Assembly (NCBI GenBank): GCA_964650705.1
Contig: CAZYUJ010000001.1
Span: 177,111-241,110 of the forward strand
Length of the DNA: 64,000 nucleotides
Origin: Faeciplasma sp964650705
Lineage (GTDB): Bacteria > Bacillota > Clostridia > Oscillospirales > Ruminococcaceae
Direction: 5' to 3'
The notes beneath the pieces are model-generated. The model saw only the letters and a program-made list of their open reading frames with translations. It did no database searches and was not told the DNA's origin. Numbering within the stretch: the first letter of the stretch is position 1; every line of letters begins with the position of its first letter. Of the stretch, positions 16,141 through 24,883 are shown one piece after another. The position numbers and the translations under genes were made by a program.

Positions 16141-17054
16141 TTAAGCACTTCGTCGGAAATGATCTCGCCGATCTGAAGCGATGTGATCACATATCCGAGA
16201 TCCTTCGGTGCTACGCTGTATATCATGACCTTTTCGGTAGGGACCGTTCCGGTCGTCACGGTGGTTATCGGATATACGTATTTTATCCTAAGGTCATATC
16301 CGTTTTCGGTTTTTTCATAAGAGTCCAACACAGGCAGATATGCCACAGTTTTCGGATATGCCGGCAACGTATACATCTTTGTGTCTTCGTCATATTCAAA
16401 CAACAGCTCAACGTCACCGACCGTCTTGTGAGTATACACAAGCCCTGTTCCGAAAAGCTTCGCAACTCTTGCGTCGATATCCAAATAAGAAACGGTATAG
16501 TTTCCGCTGTCCTGTGTAAACGTTACAGAGGGGTTCAAAACAGCGTCCCAACAAGCAGCGGTGATGATAACGTCGTCGGTGAGTGCCGATGTGTTCTCGA
16601 AAACGGTTGCATCAAACGCCGTCAAAGGCAAAACCAAGCTCTCAAAGCTCTTTATAAGCTTCGAGTCATCGTTTTGAGCCTTAACATAGTTGACTACTCT
16701 GTTCGCAGTCGAAATAATGCCTACTATCGCAAACACCAAAACTATAAATCCGAAAACTGCCGTCGCCACAGATCTAAGGCTTATATTCGCAACGTTCGTC
16801 ACAGCTTCCGGCTCACTCGATGCAAGCTCGTCTGCGTTTTCGTCCAAAGCGTCGTCGATAGCTTCCTTGACCTTGTCATCAAGCTCTTTGATGGCAGCGA
16901 TCTTGCTCTCTCGCTTTTCTTCTTTCTTTGCCGAGGGCTTTTCCTTCTCCGTCTCGGAAGTTTTATCACAAGGCGTATCGCCTACGGCTATGATCTCCTT
17001 CACCTCAACAGCAGGTGAGGGAGCTTCGTTTTTATGCTTGTTTTTCTTACTCAT
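16137..17054 (-). CDS. Single-pass membrane protein of unknown function
   Basis: 305 residues. The N-terminal 90 residues are highly charged (Lys/Glu runs) and probably cytoplasmic. One membrane helix lies at about 97-118 (VFGFIVLVFAIVGIIS), followed by an extracytoplasmic domain of about 185 residues. It is the last gene of the minus-strand proB-proA run, 8 bp after proA. Its stop codon overlaps the stop of the SpoIID-like gene. I do not recognise a family. Confidence 0.75.
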   Translation of the reverse strand: MSKKNKHKNEAPSPAVEVKEIIAVGDTPCDKTSETEKEKPSAKKEEKRESKIAAIKELDDKVKEAIDDALDENADELASSEPEAVTNVANISLRSVATAVFGFIVLVFAIVGIISTANRVVNYVKAQNDDSKLIKSFESLVLPLTAFDATVFENTSALTDDVIITAACWDAVLNPSVTFTQDSGNYTVSYLDIDARVAKLFGTGLVYTHKTVGDVELLFEYDEDTKMYTLPAYPKTVAYLPVLDSYEKTENGYDLRIKYVYPITTVTTGTVPTEKVMIYSVAPKDLGYVITSLQIGEIISDEVLN

Positions 17055-17062
17055 TTTTCAAA

Positions 17063-18313
17063 TCAGTTCCTTATCTGTCCGTTTCCGTTAATAAGATATT
17101 TCACAGTCGTGAGTGCCGAAAGCCCCATAGGCCCTCTTGCGTGGAGCTTTTGGGTGGATATTCCGATCTCAGCGCCCAGCCCGAACTCATTTCCGTCGGT
17201 AAATCTTGTTGAGGCATTGACGTAAACCGCCGCAGAATCGACCTGTTTTGTGAATTCCTCAGCCGCCATCAAACTTTCGGTTATAATGCATTCCGAATGT
17301 CCCGTCGAATACTTTTCGATGTGCTCGATAGCATCAAAAATGTTGTCAACAACTTTTATCGCCAAAATATAATCCAAGAATTCCGTCGCATAGTCTTCAT
17401 CTGTCGCGATCTTCACGCTCTCGCCCAAGATCATCCTTGTGATCTCGCATCCGCGTAGCTCGACCTTGTGCTCATCAAGCTTTTTCTTAAGTCGGGGCAA
17501 GATCTCTTCCGCGATCTCTCTGTGCAGCAAAACCGTCTCACAAGCGTTGCAGACACCGGGTCGCTGAGTCTTGGCGTTGTCGATTATCTCAACAGCCATT
17601 CCGAGATTTGCCGATGAATCCACATAAATGTGACAGTTGCCCGTTCCCGTTTCAATGACAGGGACGGTTGCGTTTTCAACCACCGACTTAATAAGTCCCG
17701 CTCCGCCTCGGGGGATCAAAACGTCAAGATATTCATTCGATCTCATCATAAGCGTTGCGGTCTCTCTTGATGTATCTGTCACAAGCTGAATGCAATCCGC
17801 CGGCAATCCCGCCTTTGCGATCGCTTCACGCATTATGTTGCAAATGATGGTGTTTGAATATATAGCGTCGCTTCCGCCTCTTAAAACACAGACGTTTCCC
17901 GATTTAAGGCATAACGCCGCCGCATCAGCGGTCACGTTGGGTCTTGCTTCATAAATTATTCCCACAACCCCCAAAGGAACTCTTGTCCTTGTGATCCTGA
18001 TTCCGTTGGGTCTTATTTCGCCGCCGTCGATAAGTCCGACAGGGTCGGGGAGCGATGCCACGCTCAAAACGCCTTCAGCAATGCTCTCGATGCGCTTTTC
18101 ATTGAGATAAAGTCTGTCAACGAGTGAGCTCTTGACTCCTCGCTGTTCAGCGTTCTTAACGTCGATTCTGTTCTGGTCTATTATCATGCGCTTATAGCTG
18201 ACAAGCGCCTCGGCAATGTTCTTAAGTGCCTCATTTCGTGTTATCACCGAGCTTGTCGAAAGTATCTTCTTTGCGGCTTTCGCATTCTTGCCCAAAGTCT
18301 CAAAATCAAACAT
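17063..18313 (-). CDS. proA: Glutamate-5-semialdehyde dehydrogenase (gamma-glutamyl phosphate reductase)
   Basis: About 416 residues. It reduces gamma-glutamyl phosphate with NADPH in proline synthesis. Landmarks are GVVGIIYEARPNVT, the catalytic cysteine in RPGVCNACET and HARGPMGL near the C-terminus. The codon before the chosen ATG is TTG and could also serve as start, because the AAAGG site is slightly far from the ATG. It follows proB by about 27 bp. Confidence 0.97.
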   Translation of the reverse strand: MFDFETLGKNAKAAKKILSTSSVITRNEALKNIAEALVSYKRMIIDQNRIDVKNAEQRGVKSSLVDRLYLNEKRIESIAEGVLSVASLPDPVGLIDGGEIRPNGIRITRTRVPLGVVGIIYEARPNVTADAAALCLKSGNVCVLRGGSDAIYSNTIICNIMREAIAKAGLPADCIQLVTDTSRETATLMMRSNEYLDVLIPRGGAGLIKSVVENATVPVIETGTGNCHIYVDSSANLGMAVEIIDNAKTQRPGVCNACETVLLHREIAEEILPRLKKKLDEHKVELRGCEITRMILGESVKIATDEDYATEFLDYILAIKVVDNIFDAIEHIEKYSTGHSECIITESLMAAEEFTKQVDSAAVYVNASTRFTDGNEFGLGAEIGISTQKLHARGPMGLSALTTVKYLINGNGQIRN

Positions 18314-18339
18314 CAAAAGTTCATCGCCTTTCTTTTTCG

Positions 18340-19125
18340 TTATTTTCCGTTTGACACGAACAGCGTTCCGACGCTCTTTCCGTCAAACACATCGTATAAA
18401 TTGTTCGGCTCGCTGCCGTTGATGATAAGCATATCGATGCCGTTGTCTGTTGCGATCTTCGCGGCTCTTATCTTTGTTGCCATTCCGCCGGTGCCGAGAC
18501 TCGATCCCGCACCCTTTGCTGCACCTATAATGTCATCGGTGATCGCATCAACCCTTGAAATGAGCTTAGCATCAGGGTTAGATCTCGGGTCAGAGTCATA
18601 AAGTCCGTCGATATCCGACATTATTATCAAAAGATCAGCCTTAACAAGCGTTGCTACCATTGCCGCAAGCGAATCGTTCTCACCGACTTCAAGCTCCAGC
18701 TCATCAATAGCAACAACGTCGTTTTCGTTGACGATCGGGACAGCGCCCAAAGCAAGGATCCTTTCAAGTGCGTTGTCAACGTTGTCCTTGCGCTCGTCCG
18801 ACAGCACATATTTCGTCAGCAATACCTGTGCCACGGTTATGTTATATTCTGAGAAAAGTCGGTCATACATATACATCAGCTCGCACTGACCTACAGCCGC
18901 ACAAGCCTGCTTCGAGGGTGTGTCCTTCGGCCTTTCCGAAAGCCCCAGCTTTGCCATACCGAGTCCTATCGCACCCGATGTCACAAGCACGACCTCAACG
19001 CCCGAATTCTTAATGTCGGATATCGTCTTAACAAGCTTCTCAACAAGGCGGATGTTCATAGCACCTGTCTTGTGCGTAAGCGTCGATGTACCAACCTTTA
19101 TTACCACTCTTTTTTTGTCAGACAT
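18340..19125 (-). CDS. proB: Glutamate 5-kinase, short form
   Basis: 261 residues from the ATG at 19125. It phosphorylates glutamate, the first step of proline synthesis. It has the amino-acid kinase fold: VVIKVGTSTLT at the N-terminus, LVTSGAIGLGM, IVNENDVVA and GTGGMATKIRAA. The C-terminal PUA domain found in many ProB proteins is absent, as in the short forms. Order proB-proA on one transcript is classical. Confidence 0.96.
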   Translation of the reverse strand: MSDKKRVVIKVGTSTLTHKTGAMNIRLVEKLVKTISDIKNSGVEVVLVTSGAIGLGMAKLGLSERPKDTPSKQACAAVGQCELMYMYDRLFSEYNITVAQVLLTKYVLSDERKDNVDNALERILALGAVPIVNENDVVAIDELELEVGENDSLAAMVATLVKADLLIIMSDIDGLYDSDPRSNPDAKLISRVDAITDDIIGAAKGAGSSLGTGGMATKIRAAKIATDNGIDMLIINGSEPNNLYDVFDGKSVGTLFVSNGK

Positions 19126-19147
19126 AAAATCACGTCCCAAATCAATG

Positions 19148-20104
19148 TCATTCGGCGACGTTATTGATAACCTCGCCCCTTAAATATCCCAAAATGTTTT
19201 TCCTGACAAGCTCGATAAGTCTCACTCTTGTTTCCAAAGGTGCCCACGCAATGTGAGGAGTGATATAACAGTTCTTTGCGTTTCTCAAAGGGCAATCCTC
19301 ACGCATCGGCTCATATGTCAAAACGTCAAGCCCTGCCGCAGCAATGCTGCCTTCGTTCAAGGCGTTTGCAAGTGCAACTTCATCAACGACTCCGCCGCGC
19401 GATGTGTTGATGAGAATAGCGTTTGGCTTCATCAGCGAAAGAGTGTTTTCGTTTATCAAAAGCTTTGTTCCGTCATTCAACGGGCAGTGGAGCGTCACAA
19501 CATCCGATCTCCTCAAAAGCTCTTCCAAAGAAACGACCTCAATGCCGTCATCATCGTCGGGATATGTTCTTGTATATACCAATATATTCATATCAAATGC
19601 TTTCGCTATCTTCGCAACAGCCTTTCCGATAGCTCCGTAGCCGACGATTCCGATGGTTTTGCCCGAAAGCTCGAAGAAGGGAATGTTGAAATAGGTGAAA
19701 AGCTTTGAATATACCCAATCGCCGTTTGCAACAGTGTCAGCATATTTCGAAACAGAGCTGTAATGGTGCAAAATAAGGGCGAAAGTGTGCTGTGCTACCG
19801 AATTTGTGGAATATCCCGGAACGTTACAAACGCAAATGCCTTTTTCCTTTGCATAAGCGACGTCAATGTTGTTGTATCCCGTTGCAAAAACACAGATAAG
19901 CCTAAGGTTCGGGCAAGCATCCATTATCTCGCGTGAGATAACGCACTTGTTTGTAATGACAGCCTCAGCATCGCCGATTCTTGAAGCGATCTCCTCGGGA
20001 GTTGAAAAACCGTAAACCACGGTGTCGCATATTTCTTTAATGGGTTCAAGCGAAACATCGCCGCCCGTAACCGTATCAGCGTCCAAAATCACCGCTTTAA
20101 TCAT
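19148..20104 (-). CDS. D-2-hydroxyacid dehydrogenase (hydroxypyruvate reductase-like)
   Basis: 318 residues with a full catalytic and NAD-binding layout: dinucleotide loop GIVGYGAIGKAV (about 150-161), arginine in INTSRGGVVDE, glutamate in DVLTYEP and histidine in TPHIAWAP. It reduces 2-keto acids such as hydroxypyruvate or glyoxylate to D-hydroxyacids. The exact substrate is not predictable. Its ATG overlaps the stop of the upstream gene by 4 bp, and proB follows, so all belong to one operon. Confidence 0.92.
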   Translation of the reverse strand: MIKAVILDADTVTGGDVSLEPIKEICDTVVYGFSTPEEIASRIGDAEAVITNKCVISREIMDACPNLRLICVFATGYNNIDVAYAKEKGICVCNVPGYSTNSVAQHTFALILHHYSSVSKYADTVANGDWVYSKLFTYFNIPFFELSGKTIGIVGYGAIGKAVAKIAKAFDMNILVYTRTYPDDDDGIEVVSLEELLRRSDVVTLHCPLNDGTKLLINENTLSLMKPNAILINTSRGGVVDEVALANALNEGSIAAAGLDVLTYEPMREDCPLRNAKNCYITPHIAWAPLETRVRLIELVRKNILGYLRGEVINNVAE

Positions 20105-20523
20105 TTGTTATCATCCTCAAAAGCTTCACCGATAACGTCGATCTCTTCGTTGATTATTGCCTTGCGCTCACTCTTTACTACTTTTTCGATATCGCTAAGA
20201 TCATCTTCGATAACTTCAGCATCGCCTTCCGCCGCCTTTTTTGCGGCAGCCTCAGCTTTCTTCTCTGCTCTTAATTCAATGACGAGCAAAGCAAACAGCG
20301 CGATCTCACAAATTGCAACACCCACAGCAGTCTCAGAGTCACCAAACCACTGCAAAATGATAGTTGCATCACAAATGAGAAGCCAGATTACGTTAGACAT
20401 CTTTTTCGTTCTCAAATATAAGACCAAAAACAAAGCCGAAGCCAACAAACAAAAAATTATGTGAAGCTTCATCGGCAGGGGAGCAAATCGGCTCTGTAAA
20501 ACGTTTATAGCAAAAAAGTTCAT
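20101..20523 (-). CDS. Small membrane protein with charged tail
   Basis: 140 residues. Three hydrophobic helices (about 18-39, 44-60 and 66-84) are followed by an Ala/Lys then Asp/Glu-rich cytoplasmic tail. It is first in the operon with the hydroxyacid dehydrogenase and proBA, and overlaps the next gene by an ATGA junction, implying translational coupling. GGAGG lies 10 bp upstream. No known family recognised. Confidence 0.75.
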   Translation of the reverse strand: MNFFAINVLQSRFAPLPMKLHIIFCLLASALFLVLYLRTKKMSNVIWLLICDATIILQWFGDSETAVGVAICEIALFALLVIELRAEKKAEAAAKKAAEGDAEVIEDDLSDIEKVVKSERKAIINEEIDVIGEAFEDDNK

Positions 20524-20573
20524 ATATCATATACCTCCGAGGATAAAAATACTTTCGCATTCTAATTCATTAC

Positions 20574-20602
20574 AGTATATCACTTTAACGCATAAAATGC
20601 AA
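20574..20602 (-). promoter_or_regulatory. Promoter of the proBA-containing operon
   Basis: Minus strand TTGCAT (20602-20597), 17-bp spacer, TATACT (20579-20574). Confidence 0.78.
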
Positions 20603-20626
20603 TAGCCAAATCCCATCGCTTGAGAC

Positions 20627-20698
20627 CGCTCGGCACGAAACCGCACTCCAACTAAAGTTGGGCGCGCTTCCACGCCTCGCTCCTCCCCGCCGAGCCGA
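20627..20698. repeat. GC-rich structured intergenic repeat, type B copy 1
   Basis: Left arm GGCACGAAACCGCACT, a perfect tip CCAACT-AA-AGTTGG, and right arm GCGCGCTTCCACGCC. Copies with the same arms and different tips are at 39388-39443 and 44046-44103. It lies between two divergent promoters. GCCGAGCC further right may pair with GCTCGGC at the left end. Confidence 0.85.
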
Positions 20699-20705
20699 AT
20701 ACTCC

Positions 20706-20734
20706 TTGACACCTATTTTAATTAGGGTTATACT
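20706..20734 (+). promoter_or_regulatory. ispDF promoter
   Basis: Consensus TTGACA (20706-20711), 17-bp spacer, TATACT (20729-20734). Confidence 0.88.
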
Positions 20735-20764
20735 AAATCATAACAAGTAAAAGAGGTGACGATA

Positions 20765-21904
20765 ATGCATAACGATCTTCAAGCGGCCGCAATTCTCGCC
20801 TGTGGCGGCAATTCCACCAGAATGGGTGAAAACAAGCTCCTCATAGACCTTTGCGGAAAAAGCTGTATCCTTAGATCCTGCGAAGCGCTTGCTGATAGCG
20901 AATATGTATCTAAAATCATCATCGCCGCACCGAAAGATATGTTTGACAGATACTCTAATGATCTCACATCAATCGAAAAACCCGTCGTTTTCGTTGAGGG
21001 CGGTGCGACCCGCTCCGAATCGGTCAAAAACGCAGTCCTTGCGGCTGATGAAGATATCATCGTGATACACGACGGCGCACGCCCATTGGTATCTTTGGAT
21101 GAGATAAACCAAAGCGTCACCGACGCTCACAAGTTCGGAAGCTCGATCATTTGCACCCCGTCTAAAGATACTGTCAGAGTTGCATATGGCGACAGCTCAT
21201 TCGCCCCCGACAGGTCAGGTGTGTATATCGTCCGGACCCCTCAAGCATTCAAGCGTGAGCTGTATCTTAGTGCGCTCGAAGCAGGTAACGGCAACCCGAC
21301 CGACGATTCTCAGCTTCTCGATGCCATCGGTGTCGCTCCTCACATAACGATCGGAAAATATGAGAACATCAAGCTCACCACTCGTGAGGATATCGCCGTC
21401 GCAAGATCAATTATTTCATTGAGAGAGGGCAAAACTATGCGTATAGGTCACGGTTATGACGTTCACAAGCTCGTTGAGGGAAGAAAACTCATCCTCGGCG
21501 GAGTTGAAATTGAATATGAAAAAGGACTTTTGGGACACTCAGACGCCGATGTTTTGACTCACGCTGTAATGGATTCAATGCTCGGTGCCGCCGCTTTGGG
21601 CGATATCGGAAAGCTCTTCCCCGATAATGATCCCGCCTATAAAGGCGCTGACAGCATCAAGCTGCTCGAAGCCGTGACAGACCGTGTCAAAAAAGCAGGC
21701 TACACCGTTTCGAACATAGATGTCACCGTCATAGCACAAGCTCCGAAGCTCGCCCCTCATATCGACAAAATGCGTGAGTGCTTGGCAGCTGCCATCGGCA
21801 CTGATATATCCAACATCTCGGTAAAAGCCACTACCGAAGAGGGTCTCGGCTTCACGGGCGAGGGTAAGGGCATCGCCGCCCACGCAGTTTGCTTGCTGGG
21901 ATAG
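20765..21904 (+). CDS. ispDF: Bifunctional MEP cytidylyltransferase / MECDP synthase
   Basis: 379 residues fusing two steps of the non-mevalonate isoprenoid pathway. IspD (about 1-215) has the nucleotide loop ILACGGNSTRMG and VIHDGARP. IspF (about 221-379) begins RIGHGYDVHKL, with metal ligands Asp and His, and has LLGHSDADVLTHA and the C-terminal TTEEGLGFTGEGKGI. The ATG at 20765 has AAGAGG 8 bp upstream; a GTG at 20756 overlaps that site and is less likely. The intermediate enzyme IspE is not in the window. Confidence 0.97.
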   Translation: MHNDLQAAAILACGGNSTRMGENKLLIDLCGKSCILRSCEALADSEYVSKIIIAAPKDMFDRYSNDLTSIEKPVVFVEGGATRSESVKNAVLAADEDIIVIHDGARPLVSLDEINQSVTDAHKFGSSIICTPSKDTVRVAYGDSSFAPDRSGVYIVRTPQAFKRELYLSALEAGNGNPTDDSQLLDAIGVAPHITIGKYENIKLTTREDIAVARSIISLREGKTMRIGHGYDVHKLVEGRKLILGGVEIEYEKGLLGHSDADVLTHAVMDSMLGAAALGDIGKLFPDNDPAYKGADSIKLLEAVTDRVKKAGYTVSNIDVTVIAQAPKLAPHIDKMRECLAAAIGTDISNISVKATTEEGLGFTGEGKGIAAHAVCLLG

Positions 21905-21912
21905 GGGGACTC

Positions 21913-22335
21913 ATGAAAAAGAAAACAGTTTTGTTCGCGGCAGTAGCGTTAGTAGCAGCAATAATCGGCATTTCGATTTATAAATACAGCAAAACGCTCG
22001 AAGTCAAAAGTTTTAACGTCTCCGATTTTGAAGAATACATCGAAAGCTACAATGAGTATAAGGAGCACTATGAAGGGGAATATCCTGAATATTTGTCTCA
22101 AATTTCAGATGCCGAAACACTAAGAGCCGCTGCCGAAGATTTGTGGCTTGATATTTTCGGCAAAGAAATGATCAAAGACGAGAAACCGTATATGGTCTTT
22201 TATGATGACGCTAATGACGTTTGGTATATAAGAGGTTATCACGAAAAACCGTCACTGTTTTTGAAAGGCGGTGTATCTCACCTTATAATGCGGTCCGACG
22301 GAAAAGTATTAGCCTTATGGCACGATAAAGATTGA
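21913..22335 (+). CDS. Membrane-anchored NTF2-fold immunity-type protein
   Basis: 140 residues from the ATG at 21913. An N-terminal membrane helix (about 5-21) and a linker are followed by a domain (about 60-140) with AEDLWLDIFG, VFYDDANDVWYIRGY and SDGKVLALWHDK. This pattern matches NTF2-fold proteins annotated as immunity proteins of polymorphic toxin systems (NTF2_fold_5 type). No toxin gene lies beside it. It starts 8 bp after ispDF and shares its transcript. Its role here is open. Confidence 0.65.
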   Translation: MKKKTVLFAAVALVAAIIGISIYKYSKTLEVKSFNVSDFEEYIESYNEYKEHYEGEYPEYLSQISDAETLRAAAEDLWLDIFGKEMIKDEKPYMVFYDDANDVWYIRGYHEKPSLFLKGGVSHLIMRSDGKVLALWHDKD

Positions 22336-22340
22336 TTTTT

Positions 22341-22374
22341 AAACAGTCAGTGAAACGCTGGCTGTTTTTATTTT
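22341..22374 (+). terminator. Terminator of the ispDF transcript
   Basis: AACAGTCAGTG pairs with CGCTGGCTGTT (G-U allowed), then TTTATTTT. Confidence 0.88.
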
Positions 22375-22376
22375 AC

Positions 22377-22451
22377 CGCTCGGCGCCGATTGCCGATCCT
22401 CGCTCGCCGCTCCCGCGGCGGCTCGGCTTCGCCTATCGACTGCCTCGCTCC
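22377..22451. repeat. GC-rich structured intergenic repeat, type A copy 2
   Basis: Same blocks as 1233-1313 (GCGCCGATTGCCG, CCTCGCTCGCCGCTC, CGGCTCGGCTTCGCC, TATCGAC), but the apical part is 5 bp shorter (CCGCTCCCGCGG). It lies directly after a terminator. Confidence 0.85.
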
Positions 22452-22517
22452 AACTCACACCTGACCTCACATTAACATACAATACCAATAAGAGCCTTGA
22501 ATAAACGGAGGATAAAT

Positions 22518-22739
22518 ATGAGATATACACTAATGGCGGTTTCGTCGATAACCTATGCCATGAAGGCGAAACGCATTTTAAATAATATGGGCTATTATTG
22601 CGAGATCGAGCGCACTCCGAAAAACCTCGCTTCCGGTTGCGGATATTCGATCCGTGTCCGTGATGACCCCTCGCTTATCCAGCCCATCCTTTCACGTAAC
22701 GGCATAGCAATAAGAGATAAAACCTCTGTAAACAAATAA
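22518..22739 (+). CDS. DUF3343 protein, putative Se/S carrier-like
   Basis: 73 residues from the ATG at 22518 with GGAGG upstream. It has the small alpha/beta pattern of DUF3343: an AMKAKRIL helix, then a Pro/Cys segment with LASGCGYSIRV. The cysteine in SGCGYS is the conserved one. A cysteine desulfurase begins 15 bp downstream. DUF3343 proteins are often found beside sulfur- or selenium-mobilising enzymes, so a carrier role is plausible but unproven. Confidence 0.8.
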   Translation: MRYTLMAVSSITYAMKAKRILNNMGYYCEIERTPKNLASGCGYSIRVRDDPSLIQPILSRNGIAIRDKTSVNK

Positions 22740-22754
22740 TTAAAGGAGAAAACA

Positions 22755-23894
22755 ATGGGCGAACAAGTATATTTCGATAATGCGGCAACAGGCTTTCCGA
22801 AGCCGCCGTCAGTAAAAAATGCCGTTTCGAGAGCACTCGAGGAATATGGCGGAAATCCCGGCAGAGGAGGACACAGCTTTTCGCTGAGATCCGCTGAAAT
22901 GGTGTATAATACCCGCTGCCTCGCTGCTGATTTCTTCGGCGCAGAGCCCGAAAACATCGTTTTCACTCAAAACTGCACTCACGCTCTGAACCTTGCGATA
23001 AAGGGTATCCTGCCCGACGGCGGAAAGGTGATCATCTCCTCGATGGAGCATAACTCGGTTGCCCGCCCCTGCTATTCTTTGAAAAACAGGGGAGTGAAGG
23101 TCGAGGTCGCACGTGTCGGCAAGACCGACAGCGAAACCGTCACAAACTTCATGCACCTTATAGACTCGGAAACAAGCTGTGTCGTGTTGACCGCCGCAAG
23201 CAACGTGACGGGAAGGATCATGCCCATCCGTGAGATCTCCTTACTTTGCCGCAAGCACGGCGTTCCGCTCATCGTCGATGCCGCACAGGCGGCAGGCGTC
23301 ATTCCGATAACTCTTGAAATGGGTGCAAACATCATCTGCGTCCCCGGCCATAAAGGGCTTTGCGGCCCCACAGGAACGGGAATGCTCATAACCGACGGCA
23401 AATATCCGCTCAATACCATAATCGAGGGAGGTACGGGTGCTACATCCCTTGAGCTTGAACAAACTCCTTTCATGCCCGAACACTTGGAAAGCGGAACGCT
23501 CAACACTGTCGGCATCTGCGGACTTTCAGCAGGCATCGGCTACGTCAAACAAATGGGACTTTCAAGCATATATAACCACGAAAACGCCCTTTGCGAGATC
23601 TTCCTCGAAGGAATAAAACAGACTGATGATATCATCACATACCGCCAAGGCGAAAGCTTTGTTCCGATAGTGTCGTTTAACCTTAATGGGGTGCCGTCTC
23701 ACAGCCTCGCGACCGCTTTGAGCCGTGAAGGCTTTGCTCTTCGGGGAGGTCTTCATTGCGCTCCCTTGTCACACAAAACCTTGGGGACACTGCCCGAAGG
23801 AACAGTACGTTTTTCACCAGGTGTTTTCAATTCCCAAAAAGACACCGAAGCCTTGATAAAAACATTAAAAAAATTCGCAAAAACGGGGATTTAG
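22755..23894 (+). CDS. Cysteine desulfurase family aminotransferase class V
   Basis: 379 residues, PLP-dependent. It opens with VYFDNAATGFPKP, has NCTHALNLAIKG and HNSVARP, and the PLP-binding lysine in VPGHKGLCGPTGTG. The C-terminal loop RGGLHCAPLSH carries the catalytic cysteine. It removes sulfur (or selenium) from cysteine or selenocysteine. The sequence resembles the stand-alone clostridial subgroup rather than NifS/IscS beside IscU. It is paired with the DUF3343 gene. Confidence 0.92.
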   Translation: MGEQVYFDNAATGFPKPPSVKNAVSRALEEYGGNPGRGGHSFSLRSAEMVYNTRCLAADFFGAEPENIVFTQNCTHALNLAIKGILPDGGKVIISSMEHNSVARPCYSLKNRGVKVEVARVGKTDSETVTNFMHLIDSETSCVVLTAASNVTGRIMPIREISLLCRKHGVPLIVDAAQAAGVIPITLEMGANIICVPGHKGLCGPTGTGMLITDGKYPLNTIIEGGTGATSLELEQTPFMPEHLESGTLNTVGICGLSAGIGYVKQMGLSSIYNHENALCEIFLEGIKQTDDIITYRQGESFVPIVSFNLNGVPSHSLATALSREGFALRGGLHCAPLSHKTLGTLPEGTVRFSPGVFNSQKDTEALIKTLKKFAKTGI

Positions 23895-23897
23895 CTA

Positions 23898-23926
23898 TTG
23901 TAATTTTATCAGTTAACTGCTAAAAT
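23898..23926 (+). promoter_or_regulatory. cdaA promoter
   Basis: TTGTAA (23898-23903), 17-bp spacer, TAAAAT (23921-23926). A small hairpin (ACTGCC with GGCAGT) lies between it and the ribosome site. Confidence 0.75.
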
Positions 23927-23983
23927 AAAGGTGAATATAAATTAAACTGCCACAGTATCGGCAGTGAGGAAGGAGAAAAGGCT

Positions 23984-24883
23984 TTGGACTATATTATGAA
24001 CTTTTTTGGGCAGTTACTGAATATATTAAAGACCATAACATTTCTGGATTTTATAGATATATTTATATTGGCATTTCTTATTTATAAGGGCGTCAAGCTT
24101 GTCCGTGAGACTAAAGCACAACAGCTTATCACAGGCATCCTTATCGTTGTCGGAATCTATTTTGTTTCCTCCGCCCTCGAGCTAAAGGTAATGTCCTTCC
24201 TCCTTCAAAACTTCTTCCAGATCGGAATTTTGGCACTGGTCATCGTTTTCCAGCCTGAGCTTCGAAGGATCCTCGAACGTGTGGGAAGAACGAACGTCAA
24301 ATCCTTCAGCGTTTTCGGCGAACAGTCTCACGCCGAAGATCCCGAGCATGATTGGTCGCGTGCGATCGACATTATCGGTGAGGCTACCGACCAGCTCTCC
24401 GAAACAAACACCGGAGCGCTCATCGTGATCGAGCGCGCCATCCGTTTGGGCGAGCAGATCGACACGGGCACGGTGCTTGACTGTCTGCCGAGCGTTGCGA
24501 CCTTCGGAAGCATCTTCTGGCCCAAGACCCCTTTGCACGACGGTGCGGTCGTCATCCGTGACGCAAGGATCCACGCAGCAGGATGCTTTTTGCCGACTCC
24601 TCAAAAAGAGGAACACATCAATAAGCTTCTCGGTTCCCGCCACCGTGCCGCTATCGGCATGAGTGAAAACTCGGACGCCATAGTTATCGTCGTCTCCGAA
24701 GAGACGGGAACGATCTCCATTGCGGAAAACGGCGAGCTGACTCGCGGATACACCAAAGAACGCCTTATTCAATATCTGAGATCGCAGCTCTTGCCCGACA
24801 AGTCTGCGCATGATAACAAGCTTATCGGTATGTTAAAATCGGGAAAGGAGCGCATAAATGGCATTAAAAATAAAAAGAATTAG
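23984..24883 (+). CDS. cdaA: Diadenylate cyclase CdaA
   Basis: 299 residues. It makes cyclic di-AMP, the second messenger for potassium and cell-wall homeostasis. Three N-terminal membrane helices (about 21-36, 48-66 and 77-89) precede the DAC domain (about 105-270), with DGA (186-188, LHDGAVVI) and RHR (219-221, GSRHRAAIGMSE). The start is TTG at 23984, 8 bp after AGGAGA; an ATG four codons later is too far. It overlaps cdaR by 26 bp. glmM, the usual third gene, is not in the window. Confidence 0.95.
   Translation: MDYIMNFFGQLLNILKTITFLDFIDIFILAFLIYKGVKLVRETKAQQLITGILIVVGIYFVSSALELKVMSFLLQNFFQIGILALVIVFQPELRRILERVGRTNVKSFSVFGEQSHAEDPEHDWSRAIDIIGEATDQLSETNTGALIVIERAIRLGEQIDTGTVLDCLPSVATFGSIFWPKTPLHDGAVVIRDARIHAAGCFLPTPQKEEHINKLLGSRHRAAIGMSENSDAIVIVVSEETGTISIAENGELTRGYTKERLIQYLRSQLLPDKSAHDNKLIGMLKSGKERINGIKNKKN

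Noticed and set aside
20527..20712. Minus frame between the proBA operon and ispDF
   Set aside because: Runs through a promoter and the type B repeat.
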